From NCBI GenBank assembly GCA_035289385.1, contig DATDXI010000069.1, forward strand, positions 1-37,005: DNA of 37,005 nucleotides. The letters run 5' to 3'. This DNA comes from JACOZM01 sp035289385 (GTDB taxonomy: Archaea > Nanobdellota > Nanobdellia > Woesearchaeales > GW2011-AR9). The position numbers and the translations under genes are program-made. The first letter of the stretch is position 1. Each line of letters begins with the position of its first letter. The notes below the pieces were generated by a model. That model had not been told where the DNA came from. It ran no database searches and saw nothing but the letters and a program-made list of their open reading frames with translations. Of this stretch, positions 8,380-17,009 are shown in pieces.

Positions 8380-8443
8380 GATAGTATAGATTTACCACTC
8401 TTTTTAAACCTTTATGTTGTTATTACTATGCAATAGTCTTTAA

Positions 8444-8617
8444 ATACAAAAAGAAGCGATTGAATTGGCAGTCAAACATAACTATTATGATTATCCCAGA
8501 AAAATAGACTTAGAGGGACTTGCTAAGATTGCCAAAGTAAAAAGACAAACATTACAAGAAAATCTACGGTGTGCAGAGAAGAAACTTGTTCCTTTCCTTA
8601 CCGAGAATATAAGATAA
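8444..8617 (+). pseudogene. Fragment of a Bat-type HTH (HTH_10) regulator
   Basis: Frame +2 of this gap encodes about 57 residues ending in TAA. They include AIELAVKHNYYDYPRKIDLE followed by GLAKIAKVKRQTLQENLRCA and EKKL. This matches the C-terminal HTH of bacterio-opsin-activator-like regulators (YYD-PR-x-LE-LA ... T-x-x-x-LR-AE-KL). An in-frame TAA stands directly before it and there is no ATG, so the conserved N-terminal half and the start of the domain are missing. A very short leaderless gene from the TTG near 8462, with TATA TTTAAATA just upstream, is possible but less likely than a decayed gene. Confidence 0.65.
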
Positions 8618-8650
8618 TGCTCTTTCTTTGCATTAGTCTACCAAAAAACT

Positions 8651-11278
8651 TCACAAATTCTTGAACGTCAACACTTCTCTGCCGAAATCTTTGCTCCAGT
8701 TCTTTAATTTGTCGTGTTCTGTCGTTTTTACGATCAGTTGAGCATCAATCTTGTCTTGGTAAGGGTCAAGGTATTTTGCCCCAAAATGTTTCTCGACGAT
8801 GTCTTTGGACAAGAAAGGATCGTAAGCGAAAACATCAACTCCCTGCTGCTGAAGGTCTTTGATGAGGTGCTTCACTCTCGAATTTCTGAAATCATTTACA
8901 TTCGGCTTAAACGTCAGCCCCAGCAATACTACTTTCTTTTTCTGATTTTTTTCTGCTGTACTCTCTAAAATCTGAAGGATCTTGCTGCTGTAATGCTTAT
9001 GCATATTATCGTTGATCTTTCTCCCAGCGAGAATGACTTCTGGCTTGTAACCAAGCTCTTCAGCTTTATGGGTGAGATAATACGGGTCAACGCCAATGCA
9101 GTTGTGTGCGACAATTCCATTGGTTGTTATCAGCGTTTTTGTCGCAGGAACTTCTAAGGAGTATACAACATCTGTCATTCTTCGTTCAATGGCTTGAATA
9201 TCTAACGTGATAATTTTGCGTAAGTGTTTGGCATATGGATAAACAACATCTCTTTTTCTTTCACAGAGATATTTCTCTACTTTTTTCTTTTTATCCCCCA
9301 AGAACCAATGTTGTAGGCGTGAAACATCTTTTGGTCCGCTGATGGTCAGATATCCTGGGCGTTTTGCCAGTTTAGGGAGGATATTCAGGTGCAGAAGGAG
9401 TAATACTGCCTGCTGAAAAAGTGTTTTGCTGGAACTAAAAAAAGATATGCATATACTTGTGTTATCATGGGTGAACTCTTTTCCTTTTTTGGAATATGTT
9501 CTCGCTCCGGAATATATAGTAACACCTCCATCTCCCCGAAACATTCCTTTCAGGAGTTCCTCTTTTATGCTTACATTAGTTTCCATGAATTGCCAAGGTA
9601 TTTGCATCGTGTAGCAATCTTTGCCACAACAGAGAACATTCCGCAGCAGAAATCCAAACAGCAGCGAAGACACTTTGATGACCGTAGCTTGATAGGTCTT
9701 GTCCTGGTATATGGAGAAATCTATTCCCCTCCTTTTAAGAATGGCTTGAACATCATCTAGATATTCCTTCTCCTGGCGGTGAAATGTGAATCTGGTCCTC
9801 AACGTACGATCATCTGTAATGCATCCTTCGCTGAGATAATAGCCCAGCAGCCTAGCCATCTCCTTATCAAACTGGAAGATGCAGGGAAATTTCTTCAGCC
9901 CAGGCCCTCTTCCCGTGCATAAATAAATATTGCGGCGGGAGATCCCTATTTTTTTTTCTACTTTAAGAAATTTCTCCAACGGTAGGTAATCCCAAGCATA
10001 ATAATTCCCTTTTTTCCCAGAAAGGGAGCTATTGATGATCGCTCTAAAGTCACTTATTTTTTTGCCTGCCAATTTAACCCTGATCTTTGGATATAGCGAG
10101 CGAGGAAGATACTGCAACATGTCGATAAGTGGTATCTTTTTCCTGGTTGGCAGCACCTTGCTGAGGACCAACTTATCTCCTAATGAAAGATCTTTTGCCA
10201 ACTTGATCTTAAAGCCTTTGTCATAGACTACCACTGGATGCCGCTCCGTAACAGTCAAATCATAATGATAGGGGCCGCGGATGCATAGCCCATTTGAATC
10301 AGTGCGTTTTGATGCTATGGATACGGGCTGAAATGATGCAGTGTTCTTATCAACGTCATACGACCATACCTGAACATCATCAGGATAGAAAAGTGTTGTC
10401 TCTTGCGCTTGTTCAGAAGGGCAGTGCAGCGAGTCCACGAATCGGCCTATCTCTTCAATCCGTACGCCTTTCTTATCTTTGACAAAAATCAGCGTTTTTT
10501 TATCAAAGCAATGGCCGCCAACAAGACCAGGATGATACTTATGGAAATTCCACTTCGTGCCGGCAGCTTCCAAGACATCATAGACATCAATGTTCATCCT
10601 GTCAAAGATCATTGCCAATTCATTCATCAAGGCGATGTTTAAGTCTCTCTGGATATTCTCGATGACTTTAGCGCCTTCCGCTACCTTTATGCTTGATGCT
10701 TTGTGGGTTGTGGTTATCCTGCTATACACATAATCGATTGCTGATAAGCTCTCTTCATCTATTCCTGAAACGATCTTTGTTACCTTATTGAGGGTATGCT
10801 CTTTATCTCCTGGGTTAATCCGTTCTGGAGAGTAACCTACTTTAAAGCCATCTTTACATTTCATTCCAGAATATTTTTCAAGGAGAGGGACGCAGACATC
10901 TTCGGTAACGCCAGGATAGACGGTACTTTCATAGACGACGATGCTGCCTGTCGACATATGTTCTCCTATCGTCTGAGAGACGGAAGTGAGACAGAAAAGG
11001 TCCGGCTTGTTCTGCTCATCGATAGGTGTTGGCACGCAAGCGATGATGAATTGAGCTTGTGCTATCTGCTGCGGATTACTGGTGAAAATGATGTTTTCTG
11101 ATTTAAGCAAACTGGAATCGATGTTAGAATTCTCATCAGAGCCATTATTTAATGTTGCCACGCGCTCTTCATTGACATCAAAGCCAATAACGTTAAAATG
11201 CTTACTGAGCTCTACTGCTAGTGGTAATCCCACATAGCCTAGACCTACAACACAAATCGTTTTTATTGCTTCTGTCAT
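8651..11278 (-). CDS. UDP-N-acetylhexosamine dehydrogenase (WecC/TviB type) with intein
   Basis: This 875-residue precursor makes a nucleotide-sugar 6-dehydrogenase, which oxidises UDP-ManNAc or UDP-GlcNAc/GalNAc to the uronic acid with NAD. The N-extein (1-256) has the Rossmann motif GLGYVGLPLAVEL, CVPTPIDEQNKPDL typical of the HexNAc dehydrogenases, and ends in LVGGH. The C-extein (727-875) starts CIGVDPYYLTHKAEELGY and continues to GLTFKPNVNDFRNSR. Joined, the exteins give about 405 residues, the usual length. The intein (257-726) lies exactly before the catalytic Cys. It is the last gene of a sugar operon, about 50 bp after the epimerase. The exact sugar substrate cannot be fixed from sequence alone. 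Confidence 0.93.
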   Translation of the reverse strand: MTEAIKTICVVGLGYVGLPLAVELSKHFNVIGFDVNEERVATLNNGSDENSNIDSSLLKSENIIFTSNPQQIAQAQFIIACVPTPIDEQNKPDLFCLTSVSQTIGEHMSTGSIVVYESTVYPGVTEDVCVPLLEKYSGMKCKDGFKVGYSPERINPGDKEHTLNKVTKIVSGIDEESLSAIDYVYSRITTTHKASSIKVAEGAKVIENIQRDLNIALMNELAMIFDRMNIDVYDVLEAAGTKWNFHKYHPGLVGGHCFDKKTLIFVKDKKGVRIEEIGRFVDSLHCPSEQAQETTLFYPDDVQVWSYDVDKNTASFQPVSIASKRTDSNGLCIRGPYHYDLTVTERHPVVVYDKGFKIKLAKDLSLGDKLVLSKVLPTRKKIPLIDMLQYLPRSLYPKIRVKLAGKKISDFRAIINSSLSGKKGNYYAWDYLPLEKFLKVEKKIGISRRNIYLCTGRGPGLKKFPCIFQFDKEMARLLGYYLSEGCITDDRTLRTRFTFHRQEKEYLDDVQAILKRRGIDFSIYQDKTYQATVIKVSSLLFGFLLRNVLCCGKDCYTMQIPWQFMETNVSIKEELLKGMFRGDGGVTIYSGARTYSKKGKEFTHDNTSICISFFSSSKTLFQQAVLLLLHLNILPKLAKRPGYLTISGPKDVSRLQHWFLGDKKKKVEKYLCERKRDVVYPYAKHLRKIITLDIQAIERRMTDVVYSLEVPATKTLITTNGIVAHNCIGVDPYYLTHKAEELGYKPEVILAGRKINDNMHKHYSSKILQILESTAEKNQKKKVVLLGLTFKPNVNDFRNSRVKHLIKDLQQQGVDVFAYDPFLSKDIVEKHFGAKYLDPYQDKIDAQLIVKTTEHDKLKNWSKDFGREVLTFKNL
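9101..10510 (-). mobile_element. Intein with LAGLIDADG endonuclease in the dehydrogenase
   Basis: A 470-residue insert begins with Cys257 (CFDKKTLIFVKD) and ends VVYSLEVPATKTLITTNGI followed by VAHN, then Cys727 as the +1 residue. These are the standard ends: an N-terminal Cys nucleophile, a C-terminal His-Asn, and a Cys acceptor. A TVTERHPVVV block B with its His is visible at about 352-361. The centre carries two dodecapeptide-like motifs, LLGYYLSEGCI and LLKGMFRGDGG, expected of a LAGLIDADG homing endonuclease. All splicing residues look intact, so the intein is probably active. Insertion is at the most conserved point of the host enzyme. Confidence 0.93.
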
Positions 11279-11328
11279 CTTTTTGTTATCGCCATTTTTG
11301 GTAGGGCATACCTATTCTATAATCTTGT

Positions 11329-12303
11329 TTACCTCTGCTGATATTGTCGGTACCATGTTACAAATTCTTTGATTCCTTGCTCTATCGACACTTTTGGCTG
11401 CCAACTCAGAACCTCTTTCGTCTTCTGGATGTCGGCAAAAGTGGCAGGAACATCACCTTGTTGTAAAGGAAGGAAGTTCTTTTTAGCTGTTTGGCCTAAC
11501 TCTTTCTCAATGCAAGAGATGAAGTGCAGTAATTCTACAGGCTTATTATTCCCTAAATTAAGAATGTGGTAGTCCTGCACACGATCTAACGACTTTATCA
11601 CTCCATCGACAATGTCAGTTATAAAAGTGAAATCCCTTTTATGGTTTCCTTGATTGTAAACGTCAATCGGTTTGTTTTCTAGGATAGCTTTCGTAAATTT
11701 AAAGAGAGCCATGTCTGGCCTTCCCCAGGGACCATAGACGGTGAAAAAACGCAGCCCTATACAATTAAATCCGAAGAGCTTATGGTAAACATGGGCATAG
11801 AGCTCATTCGCTTTTTTGGTGGCAGCGTATAAACTGATGGGATGATCGACAGGATCGTCAACGGAAAATGGAACTTTAGTGTTTCCCCCATAGACGGAGC
11901 TTGATGAGGCAAATACCAGATCCTTGATACCATATTTTCTCATCAATTCCAAGATGTTTAATGTTCCCAGGCAGTTTGCTTGCTCGTAGGCAAAAGGATT
12001 TTCTAAAGAGTATCGTACACCTGCCTGGGCTGCCAAGTGGCAGACTTTCGTGAATTTGTGGTTATGAAAGACTTTTTCAAGCTCTCCATAATTGGAGATG
12101 CTGACTTGATAAAAACCACGTAATTTATCTTTGATACGTGCCAGGCGAGCTGTTTTCAAGCCAACGTCATAGTAGCTGTTCATATCGTCGATGACTACTA
12201 CTTGATCTCCACGTTCTAGTAAGGCTTTAGCTACAGCGTTTCCGATAAATCCTGCTCCACCGGTGACGAGGATCGTTGCTGGTTGTGTCTTGTCGATACT
12301 CAT
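11329..12303 (-). CDS. UDP-glucuronate 4-epimerase
   Basis: This 324-residue short-chain dehydrogenase/epimerase interconverts UDP-glucuronate and UDP-galacturonate. Visible are the NAD-binding GGAGFIG (15-21), HLAAQAGVRYS near 89, the catalytic Ser run near 133-136 and Y159-x3-K163 (SLYAATKKANE). The block FFTVYGPWGRPDMALFKFT near 186-204 with YNQGNHKRDFT is characteristic of UDP-glucuronate 4-epimerases rather than GalE. It overlaps the UDP-glucose dehydrogenase gene by 4 bp (ATGA), so its substrate is made by the gene just upstream. The alternative, a dTDP-glucose 4,6-dehydratase, fits less well because the signature differs. Confidence 0.9.
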   Translation of the reverse strand: MSIDKTQPATILVTGGAGFIGNAVAKALLERGDQVVVIDDMNSYYDVGLKTARLARIKDKLRGFYQVSISNYGELEKVFHNHKFTKVCHLAAQAGVRYSLENPFAYEQANCLGTLNILELMRKYGIKDLVFASSSSVYGGNTKVPFSVDDPVDHPISLYAATKKANELYAHVYHKLFGFNCIGLRFFTVYGPWGRPDMALFKFTKAILENKPIDVYNQGNHKRDFTFITDIVDGVIKSLDRVQDYHILNLGNNKPVELLHFISCIEKELGQTAKKNFLPLQQGDVPATFADIQKTKEVLSWQPKVSIEQGIKEFVTWYRQYQQR

Positions 12304-13601
12304 CGTCTTCCTACTCCATAATATTCAAAGCCTTCATCCTTCATCAGTTCCGGCTCGTAGATATTCCTTCCGTCAAACATCACCTTTTCTTCCATCTGTT
12401 TTCCAAGATCTGAGAAATGGACATTCCTGAATTCATCCCATTCTGTCAAAAGAATTATTGCGCTGCTGTTCTGTACAGAATCATGGATGTTATGGCAGTA
12501 GGTTATCTGATCCCCAAACAATGCTTTGACTTCGGGCATGGCAATAGGATCCATGACTTTTATGGTTGCTTTCCGTTTTAACAATTCACTGATAATAGTA
12601 AGGGCAGGAGCTTCTCTGATGTCTGATGTTTTTGGCTTAAAGGAAAGGCCCCAGATGGTCAGTGTTTTTCCTTCTATCGTTTTCCAGCGCTGATCCATCT
12701 TCTGAAGAAGAATACTTCTTTGTCGCGTGTTTAGGGCATCAACTTCCCTTAGCAATCGGGCATCATAGCCTTTTTCTCTGGCAACATGGTAAAGAGCTCG
12801 GACATCTTTAGGAAAACAGCTTCCTCCATAACCTATTCCCGCTTGGAAGAATTTAGGGTTGATCCGGTAGTCCATCCCCAAAGCTTGAGCGACAATTCTC
12901 ACATCTGCTCCAATGGTATCACAGATATTAGCTATCTCATTGATGAAACTTATTTTTGTGGAAAGAAAAGAGTTGTTAGCATACTTGATCATCTCTGCCG
13001 TTTCCCAATCTGTTTCTACAACAGGAATGTACATGCGCACCCGTCCGGTGTATATTTTTCTGACGATGCTAAAAGCCTTACTTGTTTGTGCCCCCACGAC
13101 GATCTTGTCAGGATGAGTGAAATCATAGACTGCTTTACCTTCTGCCAGAAATTCCGGGTTTGAAACAACTTCAACTTCCGAGTGGGGATTTATTTTCTTG
13201 ATGAGGAGATGGCATTGTCGCGCTGTTCCCGGCGGAACGGTGCTTTTGTTGATCAAAAGCTTGTAGCCTTGGGCAAACTTCCCCACATTTTCTGCAACGG
13301 AGAAGACATATTGCAGATCTGCAGAACCGTCTTCTTTTCCTGGTGTTCCCACGCAGTTGAAGATGACTTCCCCAAATGCTATCGCTTCAGGGATGTTCGT
13401 AGAGAAGGTGAGTCTTCCTTTTTCTTTGTTCTGCAGGACAAGCTCTTTAAGTCCTGGCTCATAAAAAGGGATATCTCCTTTTTCAAGTAGGGATATTTTG
13501 TGGCTGTCAATGTCTCCACAGCGGATGCTATGTCCGAGATTGGCTAGACAGGCTCCTGTCACTAGGCCAACGTATCCCGTTCCTATGATGGTGATGTTCA
13601 T
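12300..13601 (-). CDS. UDP-glucose 6-dehydrogenase
   Basis: This 433-residue enzyme makes UDP-glucuronate from UDP-glucose with two NAD. The N-terminal Rossmann motif is GTGYVGLVTGACLANLGH at about 7-24. NKSTVPPGTARQ and SNPEFLAEGKAVYDF follow, and the active site GYGGSCFPKDVRAL gives the catalytic Cys262. The C-terminal domain has GLSFKPKTSDIREAP. The length is normal. It sits between a nucleotidyltransferase and the UDP-glucuronate epimerase, overlapping both by 4 bp. The order therefore follows the pathway: sugar-1-phosphate activation, oxidation, epimerisation. A GDP-mannose dehydrogenase is a possible alternative but fits the neighbourhood less well. Confidence 0.93.
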   Translation of the reverse strand: MNITIIGTGYVGLVTGACLANLGHSIRCGDIDSHKISLLEKGDIPFYEPGLKELVLQNKEKGRLTFSTNIPEAIAFGEVIFNCVGTPGKEDGSADLQYVFSVAENVGKFAQGYKLLINKSTVPPGTARQCHLLIKKINPHSEVEVVSNPEFLAEGKAVYDFTHPDKIVVGAQTSKAFSIVRKIYTGRVRMYIPVVETDWETAEMIKYANNSFLSTKISFINEIANICDTIGADVRIVAQALGMDYRINPKFFQAGIGYGGSCFPKDVRALYHVAREKGYDARLLREVDALNTRQRSILLQKMDQRWKTIEGKTLTIWGLSFKPKTSDIREAPALTIISELLKRKATIKVMDPIAMPEVKALFGDQITYCHNIHDSVQNSSAIILLTEWDEFRNVHFSDLGKQMEEKVMFDGRNIYEPELMKDEGFEYYGVGRR

Positions 13602-14335
13602 TGTTGATACACCTTTTCTGCTTCTTGTAATCCTTCCAGGCTGCCGATGTCAAACCAATGTTCGTCAAAGACAAAACCATGAGCTTGGCTGTTATCGATA
13701 AGATGTTTTATCAGATGTCCTGGAGCATCAGCCTGGCCGTGTCTGGCAAGGTCTTGGATGAGAGGGATATCTTCTTTGCTGAATAAGTAACAAGCAGTAG
13801 CTGCCAAGGCGCTTTTTGGCTGTTCAGGTTTCTCTTCGAAGTTAATGATTTTTGTACTGGTGGTGTCTAAAATACCTACACCAAACTTCTTTTTCACTTT
13901 TTCTTTATCTTTAAGGTCGTGGAAGGCTACTTGTGATTTTTTATGATGATAGAAGAAATCAACATATTTCCTTAAAGGGAAGCCAAATAAGTTGTCTCCA
14001 GCGATGACCAAAAGATCATCGTTGATGTTTTTTTTACGGATGACAAAGCTGAGATCACCGATTGCGCCTAACCTATCGTCATTTGATGTTGTTTCGTCAT
14101 CGACTAACGTTATTTCCTTGTTGTAAGATTGCTGGTCGAGCCATACTTTAAACTGATCATAGAAGCGGTGGTTGGTGATGATGTAGATTTGCTCGATTTC
14201 GGGAAGAAGCTGGATCTTTTCAATGATATGCTCTATAATGGCTTTTCCAGCTACTTTTAACAAAGGTTTAGGAGTGTTCAATGTTAAGGGATACAGCCTG
14301 ATAGCGTAGCCTGCGCAAAGGATGACTGCTTTCAT
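13598..14335 (-). CDS. Sugar-1-phosphate nucleotidyltransferase
   Basis: This 245-residue GT-A-fold enzyme couples a sugar 1-phosphate to an NTP. The signature VILCAGYAIRLYPLTLNTPK at residues 4-23 holds Arg13, with the conserved Lys at 24 region (PKPLL). An Ile stands where most members have Thr (G-x-x-T-R). LVIAGDNLFGF provides the metal-binding Asp, and NFEEKPEQPKS the conserved EKP segment. No C-terminal left-handed beta helix is present, so it is the short form like RmlA or GalU. As first gene of the operon it is the likely source of UDP-glucose, but dTDP-glucose cannot be excluded. It ends in a 4-bp overlap with the dehydrogenase gene. Confidence 0.88.
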   Translation of the reverse strand: MKAVILCAGYAIRLYPLTLNTPKPLLKVAGKAIIEHIIEKIQLLPEIEQIYIITNHRFYDQFKVWLDQQSYNKEITLVDDETTSNDDRLGAIGDLSFVIRKKNINDDLLVIAGDNLFGFPLRKYVDFFYHHKKSQVAFHDLKDKEKVKKKFGVGILDTTSTKIINFEEKPEQPKSALAATACYLFSKEDIPLIQDLARHGQADAPGHLIKHLIDNSQAHGFVFDEHWFDIGSLEGLQEAEKVYQQ

Positions 14336-14450
14336 AGGGATATTTCTGTGTGTACCTCTATTTTTATGAAGAACATTCAGAATATTGCTTTAAAAGGGTT
14401 GTGGAAGAGGGAGTTATAAAGACAATTGTTATAGATGATAGTAGAAAAAA

Positions 14451-14478
14451 AGGTGGACAGCTTACCAAGTTTCCTGCG
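14451..14478 (-). repeat. Duplicated 3' end of the 5S rRNA gene
   Basis: These 28 bp repeat 14585-14612, the 3' end of the 5S gene, with one mismatch, and are followed on the minus strand by a T7 run. Between the two copies is a hairpin, GTGGGATT/AATCCCAC (14508-14535). The copy lies downstream of 5S on the same strand and has no recognisable remainder of the gene. It may be a partial duplication or part of the 5S terminator and processing region. Confidence 0.75.
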
Positions 14479-14587
14479 GCCAGCTACACTAGGCGAGTCG
14501 TGGTCAAGTGGGATTTTCACTCTGCTCAATCCCACGATATTTTTTTAGAAGAAAGTTAGAAGAAAAGTTGGCTAAAGAAAAATAAGG

Positions 14588-14697
14588 TGGACAGCTTACC
14601 AAGTTTCCCGCGCAGTGCAGTACAGCTCGATACGGATGTGGTCTTAACTTCTGAGTTCGAAATGGGATCAGGTGAACCCCACGCCTCTGGCCGTCCA
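14588..14697 (-). rRNA. 5S ribosomal RNA
   Basis: On the minus strand, CCCATTTCGAACTCAGAAGT followed by TAAG is the conserved 5S loop-B/helix-III region. The ends TGGACGGC and GCTGTCCA pair over eight positions to form helix I. At about 110 nt it is slightly short. A TATA box (CTTTATAAATG, about 14717-14727) lies about 25 bp before the 5' end, so it has its own promoter. No 16S or 23S gene is nearby, as in many archaea with unlinked rRNA genes. A T-rich run follows the 3' end. Confidence 0.92.
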
Positions 14698-14797
14698 AAA
14701 GCTATTTTTACCTGCTCATTTATAAAGATTTTGCTTCATTTTTTAGGATGTAGCGCAGAATACAAAATAATAAAAAGAAATAGATCCTCTCTTTCTT

Positions 14798-15100
14798 ATG
14801 GTAGATTCTTTTGATCTTAGCGATCATCTGGGCATGAAAAGGGGCTTTACCGGATTCCGTCTCGGCGGCTTACGAGCAGAGGATATTGTTGATGCTGCAG
14901 GAGAGCCGACGGGGTTAACCGTGAAAACACCACCCAGCAGCTTTACGGAACCAAGACATCTTTATCATCAAGGAAAAGATACGGGCTATACGTTGGGCGG
15001 TCCTTGGAGTGATGTATTTCTTGATCCAAACCAGCAGCCGACAGGTTATGTCCTTGATGCTAGAAGCAGAAGGAGAGAGAATCATATTCTGTTGCATTGA
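14798..15100 (+). CDS. Small unknown protein with two internal repeats
   Basis: This 100-residue protein has two copies of a beta-rich unit: GFRLGGLRAEDIVDAAGEPTG near residue 19 is echoed by GYTLGGPWSDVFLDPNQQPTG near residue 63, sharing G-[FY]-x-L-GG, D, D and PTG. Such repeats suggest two equivalent strands or hairpins, perhaps a small barrel. It starts about 100 bp from the divergently transcribed 5S gene, with an AT-rich ATAATAAAAAG region around 14766-14776 as a possible promoter. The repeated motif makes a real gene likely, although no family is recognised. Confidence 0.65.
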   Translation: MVDSFDLSDHLGMKRGFTGFRLGGLRAEDIVDAAGEPTGLTVKTPPSSFTEPRHLYHQGKDTGYTLGGPWSDVFLDPNQQPTGYVLDARSRRRENHILLH

Positions 15101-15171
15101 CTAGAGGGATGGTCGTCTACTGAATCTTATTTGCATAAGTGTTTAAAAACAGCTCTGGAATGTTTATTGGT

Positions 15172-15957
15172 ATGGAAAACACAGAGATGATAGCGAATCT
15201 CGAAAAATATTCTTATAAAAAAGTGATCGTAGCAGATGTCGATGAGACGATATGTGAAACCTGCCATGTGGTTGAGGAGAAGATGGCTAAGGTCATCGAT
15301 TCTTTAATTGCAAAAGGGTTTATGTTTGCTTTCATCTCCGGGACGGAGCCAAAATATCTGCGGGAGATGATCACCTCCAAGCTCCGGCAAAAACATTTTC
15401 TGCTTCCTGCGACTGGAACGATCTGTTTAGAGATGGATTCTGGACAAGAGCATTCTGGACAAGAGTATTATCGTTATATGCTGACGGATGAGGAACGGAA
15501 AGAGATCCTTATGGCATTACGGCAATTAACTCGAGAATTTTCTATTCAGTCTCTTACTACCGTTGAAGACCAGATCCAAGATAGAGGTACGCAAGTGGTG
15601 CTCTCTGCCATCGGTAGGAATGCTCCTCTGGACAAGAAGAAAGCGTTTGATCCTGACGCTTCAAAACGGAAAGTATGGATTCGTTATCTTCGCAGCATTC
15701 TTGGCGATGAGAAGTATGAGATCAATTATGCTGGGACAACATCTATTGACATCACCAAAAAAGGGCTGGATAAAGCTTGGGGGATCAAGAAGTTTGCAGA
15801 ATATTTTTCCATTCCCCTCTCTTCCATTCTGTTTATAGGTGATAAAACTCAGCCCGGAGGCAATGATTATCCTGCTACAAAAGTTGTCGATTTCCTGACG
15901 GTAAAAAATCCAGAAGATACGTTTCGGCTGCTGAGTGCATTTGATCAACGCTTATGA
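15172..15957 (+). CDS. HAD-family phosphomannomutase-like enzyme
   Basis: From ATG 15172 the protein has 261 residues. TATA GTTTAAAAAC (15140-15149) lies about 25 bp before this ATG, so I prefer it to the GTG at 15139 or ATG at 15160. Motif I VADVDETI gives Asp22 and Asp24, FISGTEPKYLREM is motif II, and GDKTQPGGNDYPATKVVD is the motif III/IV region. The end, YAGTTSIDITKKGLDKAWGI and then GDKTQPGGND, is close to eukaryotic-type phosphomannomutases, which interconvert mannose 6- and 1-phosphate. A cap domain with IGRNAPLDKKKAFDP also fits that group. Alternatives are other HAD-IIB sugar phosphatases. Mannose 1-phosphate would feed glycan synthesis. Confidence 0.8.
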   Translation: MENTEMIANLEKYSYKKVIVADVDETICETCHVVEEKMAKVIDSLIAKGFMFAFISGTEPKYLREMITSKLRQKHFLLPATGTICLEMDSGQEHSGQEYYRYMLTDEERKEILMALRQLTREFSIQSLTTVEDQIQDRGTQVVLSAIGRNAPLDKKKAFDPDASKRKVWIRYLRSILGDEKYEINYAGTTSIDITKKGLDKAWGIKKFAEYFSIPLSSILFIGDKTQPGGNDYPATKVVDFLTVKNPEDTFRLLSAFDQRL

Positions 15958-16001
15958 CGGACTGTAGAAGACTTTAAATAAGAAAGAGATTTATTTCTCC
16001 T

Positions 16002-16904
16002 ATGGAAAAAGAAGTGCTGGACAAGATTCTCCTGGCAGGAAAAGTAGCTTCTCAGGTAAAACGTGAAGGAGTAAAAAAGCTTGCCGTTCCAGGAACCTCT
16101 TTTTTAGAAGCGATGGATTATTGTGAAAAGAGAATTCTGCAATTGAAAGGAGGAATAGCCTGGGCGCAGTTTGCCGTGAATGATGTTGCGGCCCACGACT
16201 GCTGTGCGGAAGATGATGTTCGAGTTTCAAAAGAAGGAGATTTGATCAAAGTAGACATAGGGGTGCATGTTGATGGCTACATTGCTGATAATGCCATGAC
16301 TATCCATTGCGGCTCAAGCCATGAATATCAGGATCTTATTACGGCATCTCAACGCGCTTTGAAAGCGGCAATTAAATTAGTCCGGCCTGGCTGCCAATTA
16401 TGGGAATTGGGAGAAGCGCAGATGTCAGAAGCGGAAGCGTTGGGCTTTACGACGATCAGGAATCTCTGTGGCCATAATCTTACCCCTTATGTTGTTCATG
16501 GTGGTATTTCTATCCCCACGTTCAACAATAAAGATAAGAAAGAATTGCAGGAAGATATGCAGATAGCCATCGAGCCATTTATCACCTCTGGCGATGGCCT
16601 TGTGAAAAGTAAAGGTAGGGCAACGGTATTTATGATGCATAAAGAGCGAAGCGCGCGTTCTCCTTACGCTCGAAAAATAGTTGATTTTATCAAACCCAGA
16701 AATGGTTTGCCGTTCACTCATCGAGATTTGACAAGAAATATCGGGAAAGGGCCTGTTGCTTTAGGTCTTCGGGAGCTGCTTCAGTCAAGGATTCTTACGG
16801 AATATCCTCCGTTAGCAGAAGTGTCTAGTTCCTTTGTAGCTCAGACAGAACATTCCATGATCGTTAAGGATAAGCCGATCGTCTATACAAAAGATGAAGA
16901 GTGA
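16002..16904 (+). CDS. map: Methionine aminopeptidase, archaeal type 2
   Basis: This 300-residue cytosolic metalloprotease removes the initiator Met from new proteins. The five metal ligands are in place: Asp85 and Asp96 (VDIGVHVDGYIADNAMT), His158 (NLCGHNLTPY), Glu191 (AIEPFIT) and Glu283 (QTEHSMIV), at nearly the positions of other archaeal enzymes. His65 (DVAAHDCC) is the conserved substrate-side His. The type 2 insertion between about 200 and 265 is present. TATA CTTTAAATAAG (15972-15982) is about 20-25 bp before the ATG, so the mRNA is probably leaderless. The call is firm. Confidence 0.95.
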   Translation: MEKEVLDKILLAGKVASQVKREGVKKLAVPGTSFLEAMDYCEKRILQLKGGIAWAQFAVNDVAAHDCCAEDDVRVSKEGDLIKVDIGVHVDGYIADNAMTIHCGSSHEYQDLITASQRALKAAIKLVRPGCQLWELGEAQMSEAEALGFTTIRNLCGHNLTPYVVHGGISIPTFNNKDKKELQEDMQIAIEPFITSGDGLVKSKGRATVFMMHKERSARSPYARKIVDFIKPRNGLPFTHRDLTRNIGKGPVALGLRELLQSRILTEYPPLAEVSSSFVAQTEHSMIVKDKPIVYTKDEE

Positions 16905-17009
16905 ATGTAAGGGCTATAGTATTTTACCTATCTTTCCAGTTTCCAACCTCTCCAAAAGGTTTATAAGATAATTCTTCTTTGTTCATGCCTGTAGGAATGT
17001 GATAGATGT

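Noticed and set aside
8714..11101. Several plus-strand ORFs opposite the intein-bearing dehydrogenase
   Set aside because: They are antisense shadows of a clearly coding minus strand, including the intein.
14451..14612. attL/attR of an integrated element at the 5S gene
   Set aside because: Only the 5S 3' end and a short spacer lie between the copies; there is no integrase or cargo.
14587..14814. 75-codon ORF across the 5S gene
   Set aside because: It is antisense to the 5S rRNA and has no supporting signal.
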